A DNA stretch of 64,000 bases from Streptococcus sp. F0442 (GTDB lineage: Bacteria; Bacillota; Bacilli; Lactobacillales; Streptococcaceae). The stretch spans positions 331,454-395,453 of the forward strand of contig NZ_KB373314.1 in NCBI RefSeq assembly GCF_000314795.2. The letters run 5' to 3'. Made by a program: the position numbers and the translations under genes. Each line of letters opens with the position of its first letter. Position 1 is the first letter of the stretch. Under the pieces are notes generated by a model. That model had not been told where the DNA came from. It worked only from the letters and a program-made list of their open reading frames with translations, and did no database searches. Of the stretch, positions 7,203-15,866 are shown in pieces.

Positions 7203-9524
7203 TTAATCATTATTTGAAGATTGTTTCTTTTTCTTGAAACCAAACAATCCGGCAAGTAGCCCAACGACTACACCTGTTGTTGCTGCTGCATATTTGGATG
7301 AATCCGATCCTGTGACAGCTTGGCTGTTTTCTTTTTTGGGTTTGATTTCTTCTACTTTGGCTTCTTGTTTTGGAGCCGGAGTAGCTTTTGGTGCTTGCAC
7401 TTGCGGACTATTAGTGTGAGTTGGAAGAACTGCAGGTCTATCTGAGAAGGTTGTTGGATTGCTTGATCGGATATCCATCGGCATATCTGCTGCTTCTAAA
7501 ATAGCTGGATCCATACGTGACGCCAAATCTTCATATTGAGAATTCAAGTGTTCAACCATACCTTGATAGGATTGAAGGGTGTTGAATTCTGCTTCTAATT
7601 TATCCTTTTTATGCTCAAGATTAGCCACCGCAGCTGCCAAAACAGACTGGGCTTTCACCAATAAGTCTGGAGCATTTTGGACGTCAGAAAGACGTTTTTC
7701 CGCAGCAACCAGACGCTCTTGAGCTGCCTTTAAGCCCTCGTGAGCTTCCTCAACAATTTGTGCTTTTTCTGCTTCTTCTGCTTTCAAAAGATTCAATTTC
7801 TCACGCGCAGCTGCTAACAGGTCTTGCGCTTTTTGAAGAGCGACTTCTTTCGGATGAATGGTCGACTCAATCCGACCTCGAGATACTTCCAGTGTAGCTT
7901 TCGCTTTTTCGACCGCATGGTCCTTGCTAAGAAGAAGAAGTTTGTAATTTTGGATGGCCTTTTGTACATTGGCCACTTCGACTTCCACATTCGAATTGGA
8001 ATGGCGGGTATCCTCTAACTTCCCTTGCAAGATGATGATTTGAGATTCTAGATTGGCCTTGTCCAATTTAAGATTGGCTACTTCATCGGACTTCGCTTTG
8101 ACATCTGCTCTCGTCGTCGTAGCACCAGCTCCCTGGCGCAACTGGTAAGCAAGAGCACTTGTTGATACAGCTGAGGTGACTGGGCTGTGTATGAAAGCCG
8201 CTTCTGACATAGCCTTGCTCGGATCATAAGCGACTGATAAAGCAGTGGCTTTGTTGTCCATCATTTGCAGGTAATGACCAACCTTAGCAAAGGCTTCAGC
8301 TCCGATCTTCATATAGATGTCATTGGCATCAATCTGTGTTTCATCTGTTGGCAGACCGTATTGAGCTGCTACCTCTTGGTAAGCCGTTTTTTCATTGTAC
8401 CAAAAGTCAACTGCACCAGCAGGCGAGAAGCCATAAGCGATGTTTTCGTTTGGCAAATACTTAAACATATGCCAGTTGGCCTTTTTAAAGTATTCCAGCT
8501 GCACTTGGCTAGCAGGGAGGGAATAGAGATCCAGCTCTAATTCAGCAAGACCTGCGTTGCGACGATATGCATTGATAGCATCTGCGATTTCAAGAGCCCG
8601 CAAATTGGCTTGGAGTGAACCAGAGTCTCCCACTGTTATGCCATCTTCTTCCCGCCCACGTTTATAGAAGGCTAAGGCACTTGCTGCAGCTTCATTGCCA
8701 TTGTCTGCTAAGTGTTGCAAGTAGCCTTCGTAAGTCGCTTGGCTCAATTGAACTGGACTATTAGCCGCTGCTTGCTCTAAGGCTGCCAACTCCGCTTCTT
8801 TTGTCGCAATGACGGCCTTCAAATCTGTGAGTCGCGTTTGGGCGAGTTGGATGTCACTCTCAATTTGAGCCACTGTGTCAGACCCATTCTGCTGACTCTC
8901 TTGCAAGGTTGCCAGATAATATTGAGATTCTCGAATACTTTGCTCGACTTGACTTTGCTCCACCAAGGCCTGGGCCAGGACGTTCTCATCATTAGAAATC
9001 GGCATCTTGGCTTGCTTTAACTCATTCTCTGCCACATCGACCAAAGATTCCTGAGCGGTGACTTGATTTTCCTGCTGACGAACGGCCTCTAAGACTTGAT
9101 CATGTGCAAGTTCTGCTTCTCGAACCTTATTTTCTTCGATGGTGACATAAGCTTGGGCTACCTTAACCCCATTTTCTGCATTTTGAACTTGTGCATCTGA
9201 AGTCGTTGCGATGAGGTTTTCCGCCTCCGTCACTTCTTCTTTCTTTTCTTCTAGCTCTTGACCGGCTGCCCTGACATCCATCTGAGCGTCAATCACTTTT
9301 TGCTCCTGGTAGTGGACATCTTTGACTACTTGACCTTTTTGAGCCGTAATTTGCTTCAATTCATCGACTGTAATAGGTTTCTCAACTACCTCAGTGCTAT
9401 TGGTTTCAGCATTTTCATTTTGCTTGACCTCTTCCGCACTAGCCTTATGATGAAACATTCCAGACAGTACCGTTGTCGCCGCAACTCCTGTCGTAAAAAC
9501 CGATTTTCCTAACTTCTTTCCCAA
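7203..9524 (-). CDS. SEC10/PgrA-type surface protein with degenerate sorting signal
   Basis: A 773-residue secreted protein. It starts with TTG at 9524, set six bases after GGGGGTGA. A signal peptide covers about residues 1-30 (ending KASAEE). Long alpha-helical, coiled-coil regions rich in Glu/Ala/Lys lie on both sides of a central globular CAP-like block (about 290-450) typical of the SEC10/PgrA surface-exclusion family. The C-terminus has a Pro/Lys/Glu spacer, a hydrophobic stretch (GVVVGLLAGLFGF) and KKKK, as in sortase substrates. Where LPXTG should stand there is QAVTG. It may be poorly sorted, anchored by membrane only, or handled by another sortase. A role in adhesion or aggregation is inferred from the family. 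Confidence 0.85.
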   Translation of the reverse strand: MGKKLGKSVFTTGVAATTVLSGMFHHKASAEEVKQNENAETNSTEVVEKPITVDELKQITAQKGQVVKDVHYQEQKVIDAQMDVRAAGQELEEKKEEVTEAENLIATTSDAQVQNAENGVKVAQAYVTIEENKVREAELAHDQVLEAVRQQENQVTAQESLVDVAENELKQAKMPISNDENVLAQALVEQSQVEQSIRESQYYLATLQESQQNGSDTVAQIESDIQLAQTRLTDLKAVIATKEAELAALEQAAANSPVQLSQATYEGYLQHLADNGNEAAASALAFYKRGREEDGITVGDSGSLQANLRALEIADAINAYRRNAGLAELELDLYSLPASQVQLEYFKKANWHMFKYLPNENIAYGFSPAGAVDFWYNEKTAYQEVAAQYGLPTDETQIDANDIYMKIGAEAFAKVGHYLQMMDNKATALSVAYDPSKAMSEAAFIHSPVTSAVSTSALAYQLRQGAGATTTRADVKAKSDEVANLKLDKANLESQIIILQGKLEDTRHSNSNVEVEVANVQKAIQNYKLLLLSKDHAVEKAKATLEVSRGRIESTIHPKEVALQKAQDLLAAAREKLNLLKAEEAEKAQIVEEAHEGLKAAQERLVAAEKRLSDVQNAPDLLVKAQSVLAAAVANLEHKKDKLEAEFNTLQSYQGMVEHLNSQYEDLASRMDPAILEAADMPMDIRSSNPTTFSDRPAVLPTHTNSPQVQAPKATPAPKQEAKVEEIKPKKENSQAVTGSDSSKYAAATTGVVVGLLAGLFGFKKKKQSSNND

Positions 9525-9669
9525 TGAAACTCACCCCCAAAACCTGATCTTTTTTCTTGAAGTTTATCTCCCCTTAGCATACCACATTTTGGTACTAATA
9601 ACTAGTAGGTTGAAAGAGATTTTTTAATAAAATTTTAGGGCAAAAGAAAAACAGCACAGGCTGCTACAG
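9525..9669. other. Upstream region of the SEC10/PgrA gene
   Basis: It holds the ribosome site GGGGGTGA and AT-rich sequence. No promoter matches consensus well; a TATGCT box near 9577 on the minus strand is only a weak candidate. Nothing else is recognised before the repeat element. Confidence 0.4.
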
Positions 9670-9923
9670 AATGTAGACAAACTACTTTTAAGTAAAGTAA
9701 GTTAAGCGATTTTGCAAAAAAAATGAGTTCCAATTTTTAAATCGATTCAAGAAAATACCTTAACTTTCCGCCGTGAGAAAAGTGCCTGAAACAATAATGT
9801 TTCAGGCACTCGGAATTATTGAGACCCTAGGCTCAATAATTAGTCATGGAACTTCTAAGAAGTTCGCTGACGTCCGTACTCACCTAAGGAAAGTTTTTTT
9901 ATATGACTTTGTCTTCAATCTAA
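9670..9923. repeat. Structured dispersed element, copy 1
   Basis: About 254 bp homologous to 41942-42198 in the same orientation. The core folds as nested helices: an outer AACTTTCC/GGAAAGTT, then GTGAG/CTCAC, enclosing three hairpins. Hairpin 1 pairs 9782-9792 with 9799-9809 (GTGCCTGAAAC/GTTTCAGGCAC). Hairpin 2 pairs 9815-9823 with 9832-9840 (ATTATTGAG/CTCAATAAT). Hairpin 3 is GAACTTC/GAAGTTC. Differences from copy 2 in the first two hairpins are compensatory. The strand that acts, if any, is unknown. It fills the space between the SEC10/PgrA gene and trmD. Confidence 0.8.
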
Positions 9924-9937
9924 AATAGCTAAGGCTG

Positions 9938-10654
9938 TTAGTCTTCTTGTTTAATTTGTTCCAACATCTTCACTTCTTCTGCTGTCAATTCGTAGTTTTC
10001 TAGCAGGTCAGGGCGACGCTCCAAGGTCTTTTTCAAACTCTGATAGAGGCGCCACTGACGGATATTTTCATGATGTCCACTCATGAGAACATCTGGAACT
10101 GTCATTCCTCTGTATTCATAAGGCCGTGTGTATTGAGGGTATTCTAGAAGACCAGACGAGAAACTATCATCCTGGTGGCTGGATTCTTTGCCGATCACTT
10201 CTGGAATCAAGCGGACTGTCGCATCAATCATGGTCATAGCCGCAAGTTCCCCACCTGTCAGTACATAATCCCCCAGTGAAATCTCATCCGTTACCAAGGT
10301 CTTGATCCGCTCATCGTAGCCCTCATAGTGACCGCAGATAAAGATCAATTCATCTTCTTGAGCTAATTCTTCTGCGTAACTTTGGTCAAAAGTCCGACCA
10401 GCAGGATCCAACAAAATCACGCGCGGATTCTTTTTTTCGATGGCATCAAAGGCATCGAAGATGGGCTGAGCACGTAAGAGCATGCCTTGCCCGCCACCAT
10501 AGGGTTCATCATCCACATGACGTGACTTCTCCGCGTTTTCACGGAAATTATGGTAGTTGATCTCGAGAAGTCCCTTTTCACGCGCCTTTCCGACGATGGA
10601 ATGCTCCAAAGGCGAAAACATCTCTGGAAAGAGTGTTAAAATATCAATCTTCAT
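9938..10654 (-). CDS. trmD: tRNA (guanine-N1)-methyltransferase
   Basis: A 238-residue SPOUT-class enzyme that methylates G37 of tRNAs from S-adenosylmethionine, preventing frameshifts. The knotted SAM site is visible as [10 protein letters not shown] and [10 protein letters not shown], and the early motif EPYGGGQGM is intact. Length is normal. Its start overlaps the rimM stop by 11 bases, so the two are co-translated in the rpsP-khpA-rimM-trmD cluster. Confidence 0.96.
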   Translation of the reverse strand: MKIDILTLFPEMFSPLEHSIVGKAREKGLLEINYHNFRENAEKSRHVDDEPYGGGQGMLLRAQPIFDAFDAIEKKNPRVILLDPAGRTFDQSYAEELAQEDELIFICGHYEGYDERIKTLVTDEISLGDYVLTGGELAAMTMIDATVRLIPEVIGKESSHQDDSFSSGLLEYPQYTRPYEYRGMTVPDVLMSGHHENIRQWRLYQSLKKTLERRPDLLENYELTAEEVKMLEQIKQED

Positions 10655-11162
10655 CGTCTAACCCTTCTAAGATGTCTACATCCACCCGATTTCCTGGAAT
10701 ATCAATATTGAGGATCACAGGTGGGATATAAGGCAAAAGAAGGTCTCGTTTGCCTTTTCGTTTGACTACCCAGACATCATTGGCACCTGGTTGCAGGATC
10801 TCCTTGATCTGACCGATCAGGTGGTCATTTTCGTATACATCAAGGCCGATGATCTCATGGTAATAAAACTCGCCTTCCTCCAAATCCGTCAAGTCTTCTT
10901 CCGCAACCTTGAGGCTAAAGCCTTTGAATTTCTCGATGGCATTGATATGGTACATATCCTTAAACTTGATGATATCAAAGTTCTTGTGCTTGCGGTGACT
11001 AGCAATGGTTACCGTTTGGACAAAACGATCCTTTTCATCAAAGAGAGCCAACTCTGCTCCTTTTTTAAAGCGCTCTTCCGCAAAGTCTGTCACAGACAAG
11101 ACCCGCATCTCACCTTGTAAGCCTTGGGTATTGACAATTTTCCCAACGTTAAAATAATTCAT
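10644..11162 (-). CDS. rimM: Ribosome maturation factor RimM
   Basis: A 172-residue 30S assembly factor that binds ribosomal protein S19 and helps mature the 16S 3' domain. The N-terminal RimM barrel begins [16 protein letters not shown]; the C-terminal PRC-like barrel contains GANDVWVVK and [10 protein letters not shown]. It overlaps trmD and lies in the expected ribosomal cluster. Confidence 0.95.
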   Translation of the reverse strand: MNYFNVGKIVNTQGLQGEMRVLSVTDFAEERFKKGAELALFDEKDRFVQTVTIASHRKHKNFDIIKFKDMYHINAIEKFKGFSLKVAEEDLTDLEEGEFYYHEIIGLDVYENDHLIGQIKEILQPGANDVWVVKRKGKRDLLLPYIPPVILNIDIPGNRVDVDILEGLDDED

Positions 11163-11215
11163 GATTTCTCCAGTGTAGTTTATTCACTCTATTTTATCAC
11201 GTTCAAGGGATTTTC

Positions 11216-11548
11216 TCAAATGCTCTTTTCTGCTAGAAACTGCTCCAAATCCTTCTCGTGCTGGTATTTGACAGCTGCTGTTTTATCCTTTTCAAAGATG
11301 GTTTTAGTGAGGTCGATGTCATTGATAGCTGCGATAGCGACTGTATAGTGAATGATATCAGCCAGTTCTTTGGCCAATTCCTCATTTGAGTCCTGAACCC
11401 CTTCTTTTCGTCCAGAACGACCATTTAAGACCTCGGCAACTTCCCCAACCTCTTCGACGAGCTTGATAAACAGACCTTCTTCCGTACGACTATCTTTGTA
11501 ATATTCTTTTAAATAGGCTTGTAATTGCTGAATGGTCACTTCTTTCAT
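11216..11548 (-). CDS. MazG-like nucleotide pyrophosphohydrolase
   Basis: A 110-residue single-domain protein of the all-alpha NTP pyrophosphohydrolase fold. The metal-binding pattern is visible: KLVEEVGEVAEVL (about residues 29-41) and ELADIIHY (about 62-69), giving the ExxE and ExxD pairs. Family members remove pyrophosphate from (d)NTPs, often as house-cleaning enzymes. It sits between khpA and rimM in the same direction, with 42 and 53 bases on either side, so it may be in the same transcript or behind a weak terminator at 11565. Substrate is unknown. Confidence 0.8.
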   Translation of the reverse strand: MKEVTIQQLQAYLKEYYKDSRTEEGLFIKLVEEVGEVAEVLNGRSGRKEGVQDSNEELAKELADIIHYTVAIAAINDIDLTKTIFEKDKTAAVKYQHEKDLEQFLAEKSI

Positions 11549-11564
11549 TCCTTCTCCTTCTAAT

Positions 11565-11589
11565 AAAAAACAGGACCAAGTCCCGCCTT
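11565..11589 (-). terminator. Weak terminator after khpA
   Basis: On the minus strand CGGGAC, loop TTG, GTCCTG (one G-T pair), then TTTTTT. It would allow only partial read-through into the mazG-like gene. Confidence 0.55.
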
Positions 11590-11590
11590 T

Positions 11591-11830
11591 TTATTTTTCG
11601 TCAATAACGATTCTTACTTTTTTATCTTCAGTTGGGACAGAGTAGACAATCGTTCTTATCGCAGAAATGGTGCGACCTTTTCGACCGATTACACGACCAA
11701 CATCGCTAGGATCAAGGTCAAGGTGGTACTCCAAGAATTCCAGAGTATCTTCGATCTTGATGGTTAAGGCATCCGGTTGTGAAATCAAAGGTTTCACAAT
11801 TGCAATAATAAGATTTTCAATCGTATCCAT
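11591..11830 (-). CDS. khpA: KH-domain RNA-binding protein KhpA
   Basis: A 79-residue protein that is one KH domain, with the RNA-gripping GxxG loop in [15 protein letters not shown]. In streptococci KhpA pairs with KhpB (Jag/EloR) and affects cell elongation and division by binding many RNAs. It directly follows rpsP (19 bases), the conserved arrangement in Firmicutes. Confidence 0.93.
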   Translation of the reverse strand: MDTIENLIIAIVKPLISQPDALTIKIEDTLEFLEYHLDLDPSDVGRVIGRKGRTISAIRTIVYSVPTEDKKVRIVIDEK

Positions 11831-11849
11831 ACATCAACCTACTTTATGA

Positions 11850-12122
11850 TTATTTTGAGAATTTAGAATCGTGGAATTTCTTCAAAACACCTTCTTTTGA
11901 AAGGATGTTACGAACTGTATCTGAAGGTTGAGCTCCATCAGCCAACCATGCAAGAACGCGGTCTTCTTTCAAAGTTACTTGGTTTTCTTCAACAAGTGGA
12001 TTGTAAGTTCCAACTGTTTCGATGAAACGTCCATCACGTGGTGAACGTGAATCTGCTACGTTGATACGGTAGTAAGGTTTTTTCTTAGAACCCATACGAG
12101 TCAAACGAATTTTAACTGCCAT
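11850..12122 (-). CDS. rpsP: 30S ribosomal protein S16
   Basis: A 90-residue S16 with the family N-terminus [18 protein letters not shown]. It is an essential protein that stabilises the 16S 5' domain. It is the first gene of the translation cluster and has its own strong promoter upstream. Confidence 0.97.
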   Translation of the reverse strand: MAVKIRLTRMGSKKKPYYRINVADSRSPRDGRFIETVGTYNPLVEENQVTLKEDRVLAWLADGAQPSDTVRNILSKEGVLKKFHDSKFSK

Positions 12123-12188
12123 TTTTATAAGTCTCTTTTCTATATTTTAATTTTCGGTGAAATAGACAAGCTATTTAGCACATGATCT

Positions 12189-12216
12189 ATTATAACACAT
12201 TTCATAGACCTGTCAA
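12189..12216 (-). promoter_or_regulatory. Promoter of rpsP-khpA cluster
   Basis: On the minus strand TTGACA (12216-12211), a 16-base spacer and TATAAT (12194-12189). Both hexamers are perfect, fitting a highly expressed ribosomal operon. Confidence 0.85.
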
Positions 12217-12245
12217 GAAAAAAACTTGACACTATTAAAAATTTT

Positions 12246-12986
12246 TTAATTGATCTCAAAGTAATAAGATTCTTCATTTTTGGAAGCCGATTCAATCACA
12301 TAGTTCCCAGGAGGAAGACCAGATATATCCAAGTGCTTCCCTTCAAATTCTTTGGCGAGGGAAGTCACTGTAATGGTAAAGGAAAATCCCTTAATTTGGC
12401 GGTAGGTAGCATAATCCAAGTTCAGAATCCCTCGAAGTTCTGTTTCTCCAGCTTTTTCAGCAGCCAGTAAGTCTGTTGCCAATTGATCTTCAAAATCGGG
12501 ATTTTGGATTGGTAAGTTGAGATCAACCTCACTTACCTCGAGGCCTTGTTGATGAAATCGCTCTTTTATCTCTTGCTTTAATTGTTGAAACCCTTGAGAT
12601 TCCGTAAAGCCTCTTTCAAAAAACGGGGCTACTAACCAACTGTTGTAATGTTGAGCCAGTTCTCCTGCCGTGTCATAGTTTTTCCCAGTTTCTTCTTTTG
12701 ATAGATGAGTCGCATAGGGAAAGTCAAACTGGACCGTCTTTCCCTCAACCCTTTCTTGATAGCTATAGGCATATTTGGTCGACATCCCATGGAGTTCAGC
12801 TGCTTTAAAATGTAGGTCTCCTTTAAATCCCGCTTCCTGATAAAAACCAGAAATTTGCTCTTGGATTTCTTTTTCTTCTTGATTAGTAAAATAAAAGAGA
12901 AAACAAATCAAGAGAGCGACCCCTGTGAACAATGCACGAAGCAGATAGAGAAACCATTTTTTGATGTTACCCTTTATTATATTCAT
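12246..12986 (-). CDS. Membrane-anchored protein of unknown function
   Basis: A protein of 246 residues if started at MNIIKGNIKKW (12986). The open frame extends back to 13040, but that stretch carries the terminator of the preceding gene, so the later start is preferred; GGA lies six bases upstream. One hydrophobic segment (about residues 12-31) anchors an extracellular domain of about 210 residues with no family I recognise. It follows the YjjG gene but is separated from it by the terminator at 13001-13022. Confidence 0.6.
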   Translation of the reverse strand: MNIIKGNIKKWFLYLLRALFTGVALLICFLFYFTNQEEKEIQEQISGFYQEAGFKGDLHFKAAELHGMSTKYAYSYQERVEGKTVQFDFPYATHLSKEETGKNYDTAGELAQHYNSWLVAPFFERGFTESQGFQQLKQEIKERFHQQGLEVSEVDLNLPIQNPDFEDQLATDLLAAEKAGETELRGILNLDYATYRQIKGFSFTITVTSLAKEFEGKHLDISGLPPGNYVIESASKNEESYYFEIN

Positions 12987-13000
12987 TATTCCATAATAAC

Positions 13001-13022
13001 AAAAAACCAGCTTGAGAGCTAG
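13001..13022 (-). terminator. Terminator after the YjjG-type HAD gene
   Basis: On the minus strand CTAGCT, loop CTCA, AGCTGG (one G-T pair), then TTTTTT. It is immediately after the stop at 13037. Confidence 0.65.
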
Positions 13023-13036
13023 TTTAAAATAAATCT

Positions 13037-13723
13037 TCACTTAAGGATAGCCAGTAGTTCTTGATAGTCAGAAACAACATATGTCGGAACGGCTGGACTG
13101 GTATTATCCTTATGATCTGGATTGTACCAGACAGTATCAATCCCCGCAGCATTCCCTCCAGCGATGTCCGCCGTCAAAGAATCCCCAATCATGAGTGCTT
13201 GCTCCTTGGCAAATCCTGGGATCAAGTTACCGATCTTTTCGTAAAAGGCCGGTTCCGGTTTTTGAGTCCCTAATTGTTCAGAGATAAAGATTTCTTTGAA
13301 ATAAGGGGTGATGGCAGATTTCTTTAAACGCCCTTGCTGAATAGCGGTAACGCCGTTGGTAGCACCGTAGAGCAGGTAACCTTTTTCTACTAATTTGGCC
13401 AGTAAGTCTTCTGCTCCTGGAAAACTCTGTCCCTGTTGACTAATGTAGTCCTGGTAGCGCAAGGCCATCTCTTCACCATCTACCTCTCTACCAAAATGAG
13501 CAAATGCGATGGCAAACCGGCTGTTAATCAAGTCTTTCTTGCTAATCTTCTTTTGCTCCAAATCTTTCCAGAGCCCTTGGTTCATGGGTTTGTAGTAATC
13601 CTTAAAGGCTTGAATATCTTGAACCCCCTGATCTTGGAGGAATTGCGTTAAAGCCACTTCCTCCGCTGTGTCAAAATCTAACAAGGTGTGGTCTAGGTCA
13701 AATAGTAAAAATGTGTATGCCAT
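13037..13723 (-). CDS. YjjG-type HAD nucleotidase
   Basis: A 228-residue HAD phosphatase starting MAYTFLLFDLD. The ATG at 13723 shares a base with the stop of the upstream YkgJ-type gene (TAATG), which argues for this start over the longer frame. All HAD motifs are present: FDLDHTLLDFD, ATNG, KPEP and IGDSLTADI. YjjG-like enzymes dephosphorylate non-canonical or damaged pyrimidine nucleotides, limiting their use in DNA. The substrate here is inferred from the family. Confidence 0.8.
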   Translation of the reverse strand: MAYTFLLFDLDHTLLDFDTAEEVALTQFLQDQGVQDIQAFKDYYKPMNQGLWKDLEQKKISKKDLINSRFAIAFAHFGREVDGEEMALRYQDYISQQGQSFPGAEDLLAKLVEKGYLLYGATNGVTAIQQGRLKKSAITPYFKEIFISEQLGTQKPEPAFYEKIGNLIPGFAKEQALMIGDSLTADIAGGNAAGIDTVWYNPDHKDNTSPAVPTYVVSDYQELLAILK

Positions 13724-14217
13724 TACAAACGATCCTTCAATTTTTCTACAAATAAATAAGCTGCTGGGCAAGTCAGCGTATTCTTGATGGTCAGATGGTT
13801 GATCTGGTAGATCTTCTTGCGATCTGTATGAGGAAATTCCCGACAGGCTTTCGGACGAACATCGTAGATAGAACAGAGATTATCACCACCCAAGAAAGGA
13901 CATGGCATGGATTTAAAAACCTTGTCGCCATCTTCATCCACTTGAAGAAATTCCGCCTCAAAAGCAGGCAGTTTCATTTTGAAATACTTGGCGATGCGCG
14001 TGATATCTGCTTCCTTAAAATCGGGTCCTAGGGTCTTACAGCAATTGGCACAAGCCGTACAATCAATTTCTTGAAAGACTTCATCGTGAATTTCTTGCGC
14101 TATTTTATCTAAATTCTTAGGTGGCTTCTTTTTCAGATTCGCCAATACCTTACGATGCTCCTTTTGCTTTTGGAGCGCTAACTGATGGTATTTTTCTAAG
14201 TCAATTTCCTGTGTCAT
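13723..14217 (-). CDS. YkgJ-family cysteine-cluster protein
   Basis: A 164-residue protein with a Cys-rich metal-binding core: CTACANCC near residue 55, then CPFLGGDNLCSIY and RPKACREFP. This is the CxxCxxCC arrangement of the UPF0153/YkgJ family, thought to bind zinc or an iron-sulfur centre. The function is not known. It is translationally coupled by a one-base overlap to the YjjG-type phosphatase downstream. Confidence 0.85.
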   Translation of the reverse strand: MTQEIDLEKYHQLALQKQKEHRKVLANLKKKPPKNLDKIAQEIHDEVFQEIDCTACANCCKTLGPDFKEADITRIAKYFKMKLPAFEAEFLQVDEDGDKVFKSMPCPFLGGDNLCSIYDVRPKACREFPHTDRKKIYQINHLTIKNTLTCPAAYLFVEKLKDRL

Positions 14218-14265
14218 CCTCTATTTCCTCTTCTAAACAATAGAAAGATTATACCACAAAGACTA

Positions 14266-14293
14266 TGAAAAAAGATAGATCCAGCGATCTATC
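14266..14293 (-). terminator. Terminator after lipoprotein 1
   Basis: On the minus strand GATAGATC, a four-base loop, GATCTATC and TTTTTT, just after the stop at 14302. Confidence 0.8.
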
Positions 14294-14301
14294 TCACTTG
14301 A

Positions 14302-14946
14302 TTAATCCGTTACAGCACCTGTTCCGTCTAAGCTCCAAGTGTCTTCGACATAAGGTGTAAATTGAGTTATTGTTTTCTCAAATCCTTCAACAACAATCAA
14401 ATAAACCTTATCATCTTTTTGGAATACCCAACCAGCAACCTGCAAGCCTGACTTGAGAAAAATATGTATTTTAAGCGACTCATTTCCTCCAACGGTCGTT
14501 GTAGATTTTATCATTTTCTCAACAAGTTTAGGGTCATTCCACCTAGTCTCAAATCTTTGGGCCATCATCTCGGCATTAAATTTCACTCCTTCGGGGACAT
14601 TTGCTTTTTCTCTATTGGCAGCATTTAAAACAATAATATTGAAGGCGTTTTTATCTGTATACTGAATATTATCTCCGACTTGGATACTATCATTCTTTTT
14701 CCAGTCACTCGGGATATTGAGGTAACCATAATCTGCTGAACCGATTCGTTTAGTTTTCACATCCTCCTTATCACTATCCGATATTTCTTTCTCTACCTTG
14801 CTACTTGATTTTGTAGTCTCTTTCACCACATGAGTGGAACTAGTATCCAATGATGATTTTTTAGACACTTTCTTCGGACTAGTACAAGCAGAAAGACTTA
14901 CAACAGACAAAAACGTAACAGACGCGAGTAAGAACTTATTTTTCAT
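14302..14946 (-). CDS. Lipoprotein, tandem paralogue 1
   Basis: A 214-residue lipoprotein: signal peptide with lipobox LSAC (Cys at about 21), then a low-complexity Ser/Lys/Thr linker and one folded domain from about residue 67. The domain starts RIGSADYGYLNIP and ends EDTWSLDGTGAVTD. The gene at 15060 has the same plan and the same ending. The fold-level pattern (a small beta-rich domain with a YGY..IP..W start) suggests a PsbP/DcrB-like domain, which is only inference. The protein would sit on the outer face of the membrane; no function is known. Confidence 0.75.
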   Translation of the reverse strand: MKNKFLLASVTFLSVVSLSACTSPKKVSKKSSLDTSSTHVVKETTKSSSKVEKEISDSDKEDVKTKRIGSADYGYLNIPSDWKKNDSIQVGDNIQYTDKNAFNIIVLNAANREKANVPEGVKFNAEMMAQRFETRWNDPKLVEKMIKSTTTVGGNESLKIHIFLKSGLQVAGWVFQKDDKVYLIVVEGFEKTITQFTPYVEDTWSLDGTGAVTD

Positions 14947-15023
14947 ATTCTCTCCTCAATGATGAATTTTCTTTCCTCTAGTCTACCATGATTTTTTAGG
15001 ATTTGAAAGTGCGATTTCTATAG

Positions 15024-15053
15024 TATAAAGAGACTAGAAATGATTCTAGCCTC
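15024..15053 (-). terminator. Terminator after lipoprotein 2
   Basis: On the minus strand GAGGCTAGAA, a short loop, TTCTAGTCTC, then TTTATA. The T run is short, so it may be partly read through into lipoprotein 1. Confidence 0.5.
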
Positions 15054-15059
15054 ACTTCA

Positions 15060-15704
15060 TCAATCCGTTACGGCACCTGTTCCATCCAGACTCCAAGTGT
15101 CTTCGATGTATGGGATAAAGGTTTTCAACGTTTCTGCATCCCCTTCAAAAGAAATGGTATAAACTTTTTCACCCTTCTGGAAGATCCAAGTAATCAGGTA
15201 TTGACCAGATTTCATGACAATTTGAAGCTGGTAAGCGTCCAGACCTGCGACTTTAGTCCGCGCTCCCGTCATCTTATCAACATCCTGGTTATCTTGCCAC
15301 ATAACGGCCAGTTTCTTGGCTAGAAATTCAGCATTAAACTCGATATCAGCAGGAGCTTTGGCTTTTTCCCGCGTAAAGCTGTTCAAGGTGACAATGTTAT
15401 AGGCACTTCCATCTGTGTATTGGACCCCCTCAACCCCACTAAGATCCGTAAACTTGATCCATTTACTTGGAATATCGATATATCCATAATCGGCATTTCC
15501 AATCCGCTTGGTTTCCTGAGTTGACTTGCTTTCCTTTTTAGATGGAGCATCCTTTGATGAAGAACTGCTTGTTTTCTTTTCGACTTTGCTGCTACTTTCT
15601 TTTGCAGAAGAAACTGCTGTATCTTTTTTAGTGGTGTGACTACAGGCCATTAGTGTGCAGGCAGAAAGAATCGTAAGGGATGGGACTAGTAATTTATGTT
15701 TCAT
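15060..15704 (-). CDS. Lipoprotein, tandem paralogue 2
   Basis: A 214-residue lipoprotein starting at the ATG at 15704, six bases after AAGGAGG (an in-frame TTG at 15710 is too close to it). Lipobox LMAC, then a Ser/Lys-rich linker, then a domain beginning RIGNADYGYIDIP and ending EDTWSLDGTGAVTD. It is clearly a duplicate of the gene downstream at 14302. Each copy has its own terminator, so they may be expressed separately. The function is unknown. Confidence 0.75.
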   Translation of the reverse strand: MKHKLLVPSLTILSACTLMACSHTTKKDTAVSSAKESSSKVEKKTSSSSSKDAPSKKESKSTQETKRIGNADYGYIDIPSKWIKFTDLSGVEGVQYTDGSAYNIVTLNSFTREKAKAPADIEFNAEFLAKKLAVMWQDNQDVDKMTGARTKVAGLDAYQLQIVMKSGQYLITWIFQKGEKVYTISFEGDAETLKTFIPYIEDTWSLDGTGAVTD

Positions 15705-15831
15705 GATCAACCTCCTTGAGAACGTTTTCTACTTCTAGTCTACCATGAATGAGGGTATTTTAAAATAGGAAAAGTGTCACATCTGATCCAAGCCCACTAA
15801 TCCCGTTCATTTCTTTTTAATATCAAACATA

Positions 15832-15861
15832 AAACAAAAGTGCCCTCTAGGGGGGCACTTT
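15832..15861 (-). terminator. Terminator of lepA
   Basis: On the minus strand AAGTGCCC, a loop, GGGCACTT and TTGTTTT, directly after the lepA stop. Confidence 0.8.
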
Positions 15862-15866
15862 CTTTC

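Noticed and set aside
9652-9936. Short AGC/GCT hairpins at both ends of structured element copy 1, as counterparts of the 26-bp palindromes of copy 2
   Set aside because: Stems are only three or four pairs and could arise by chance, so the match to copy 2 is not claimed.
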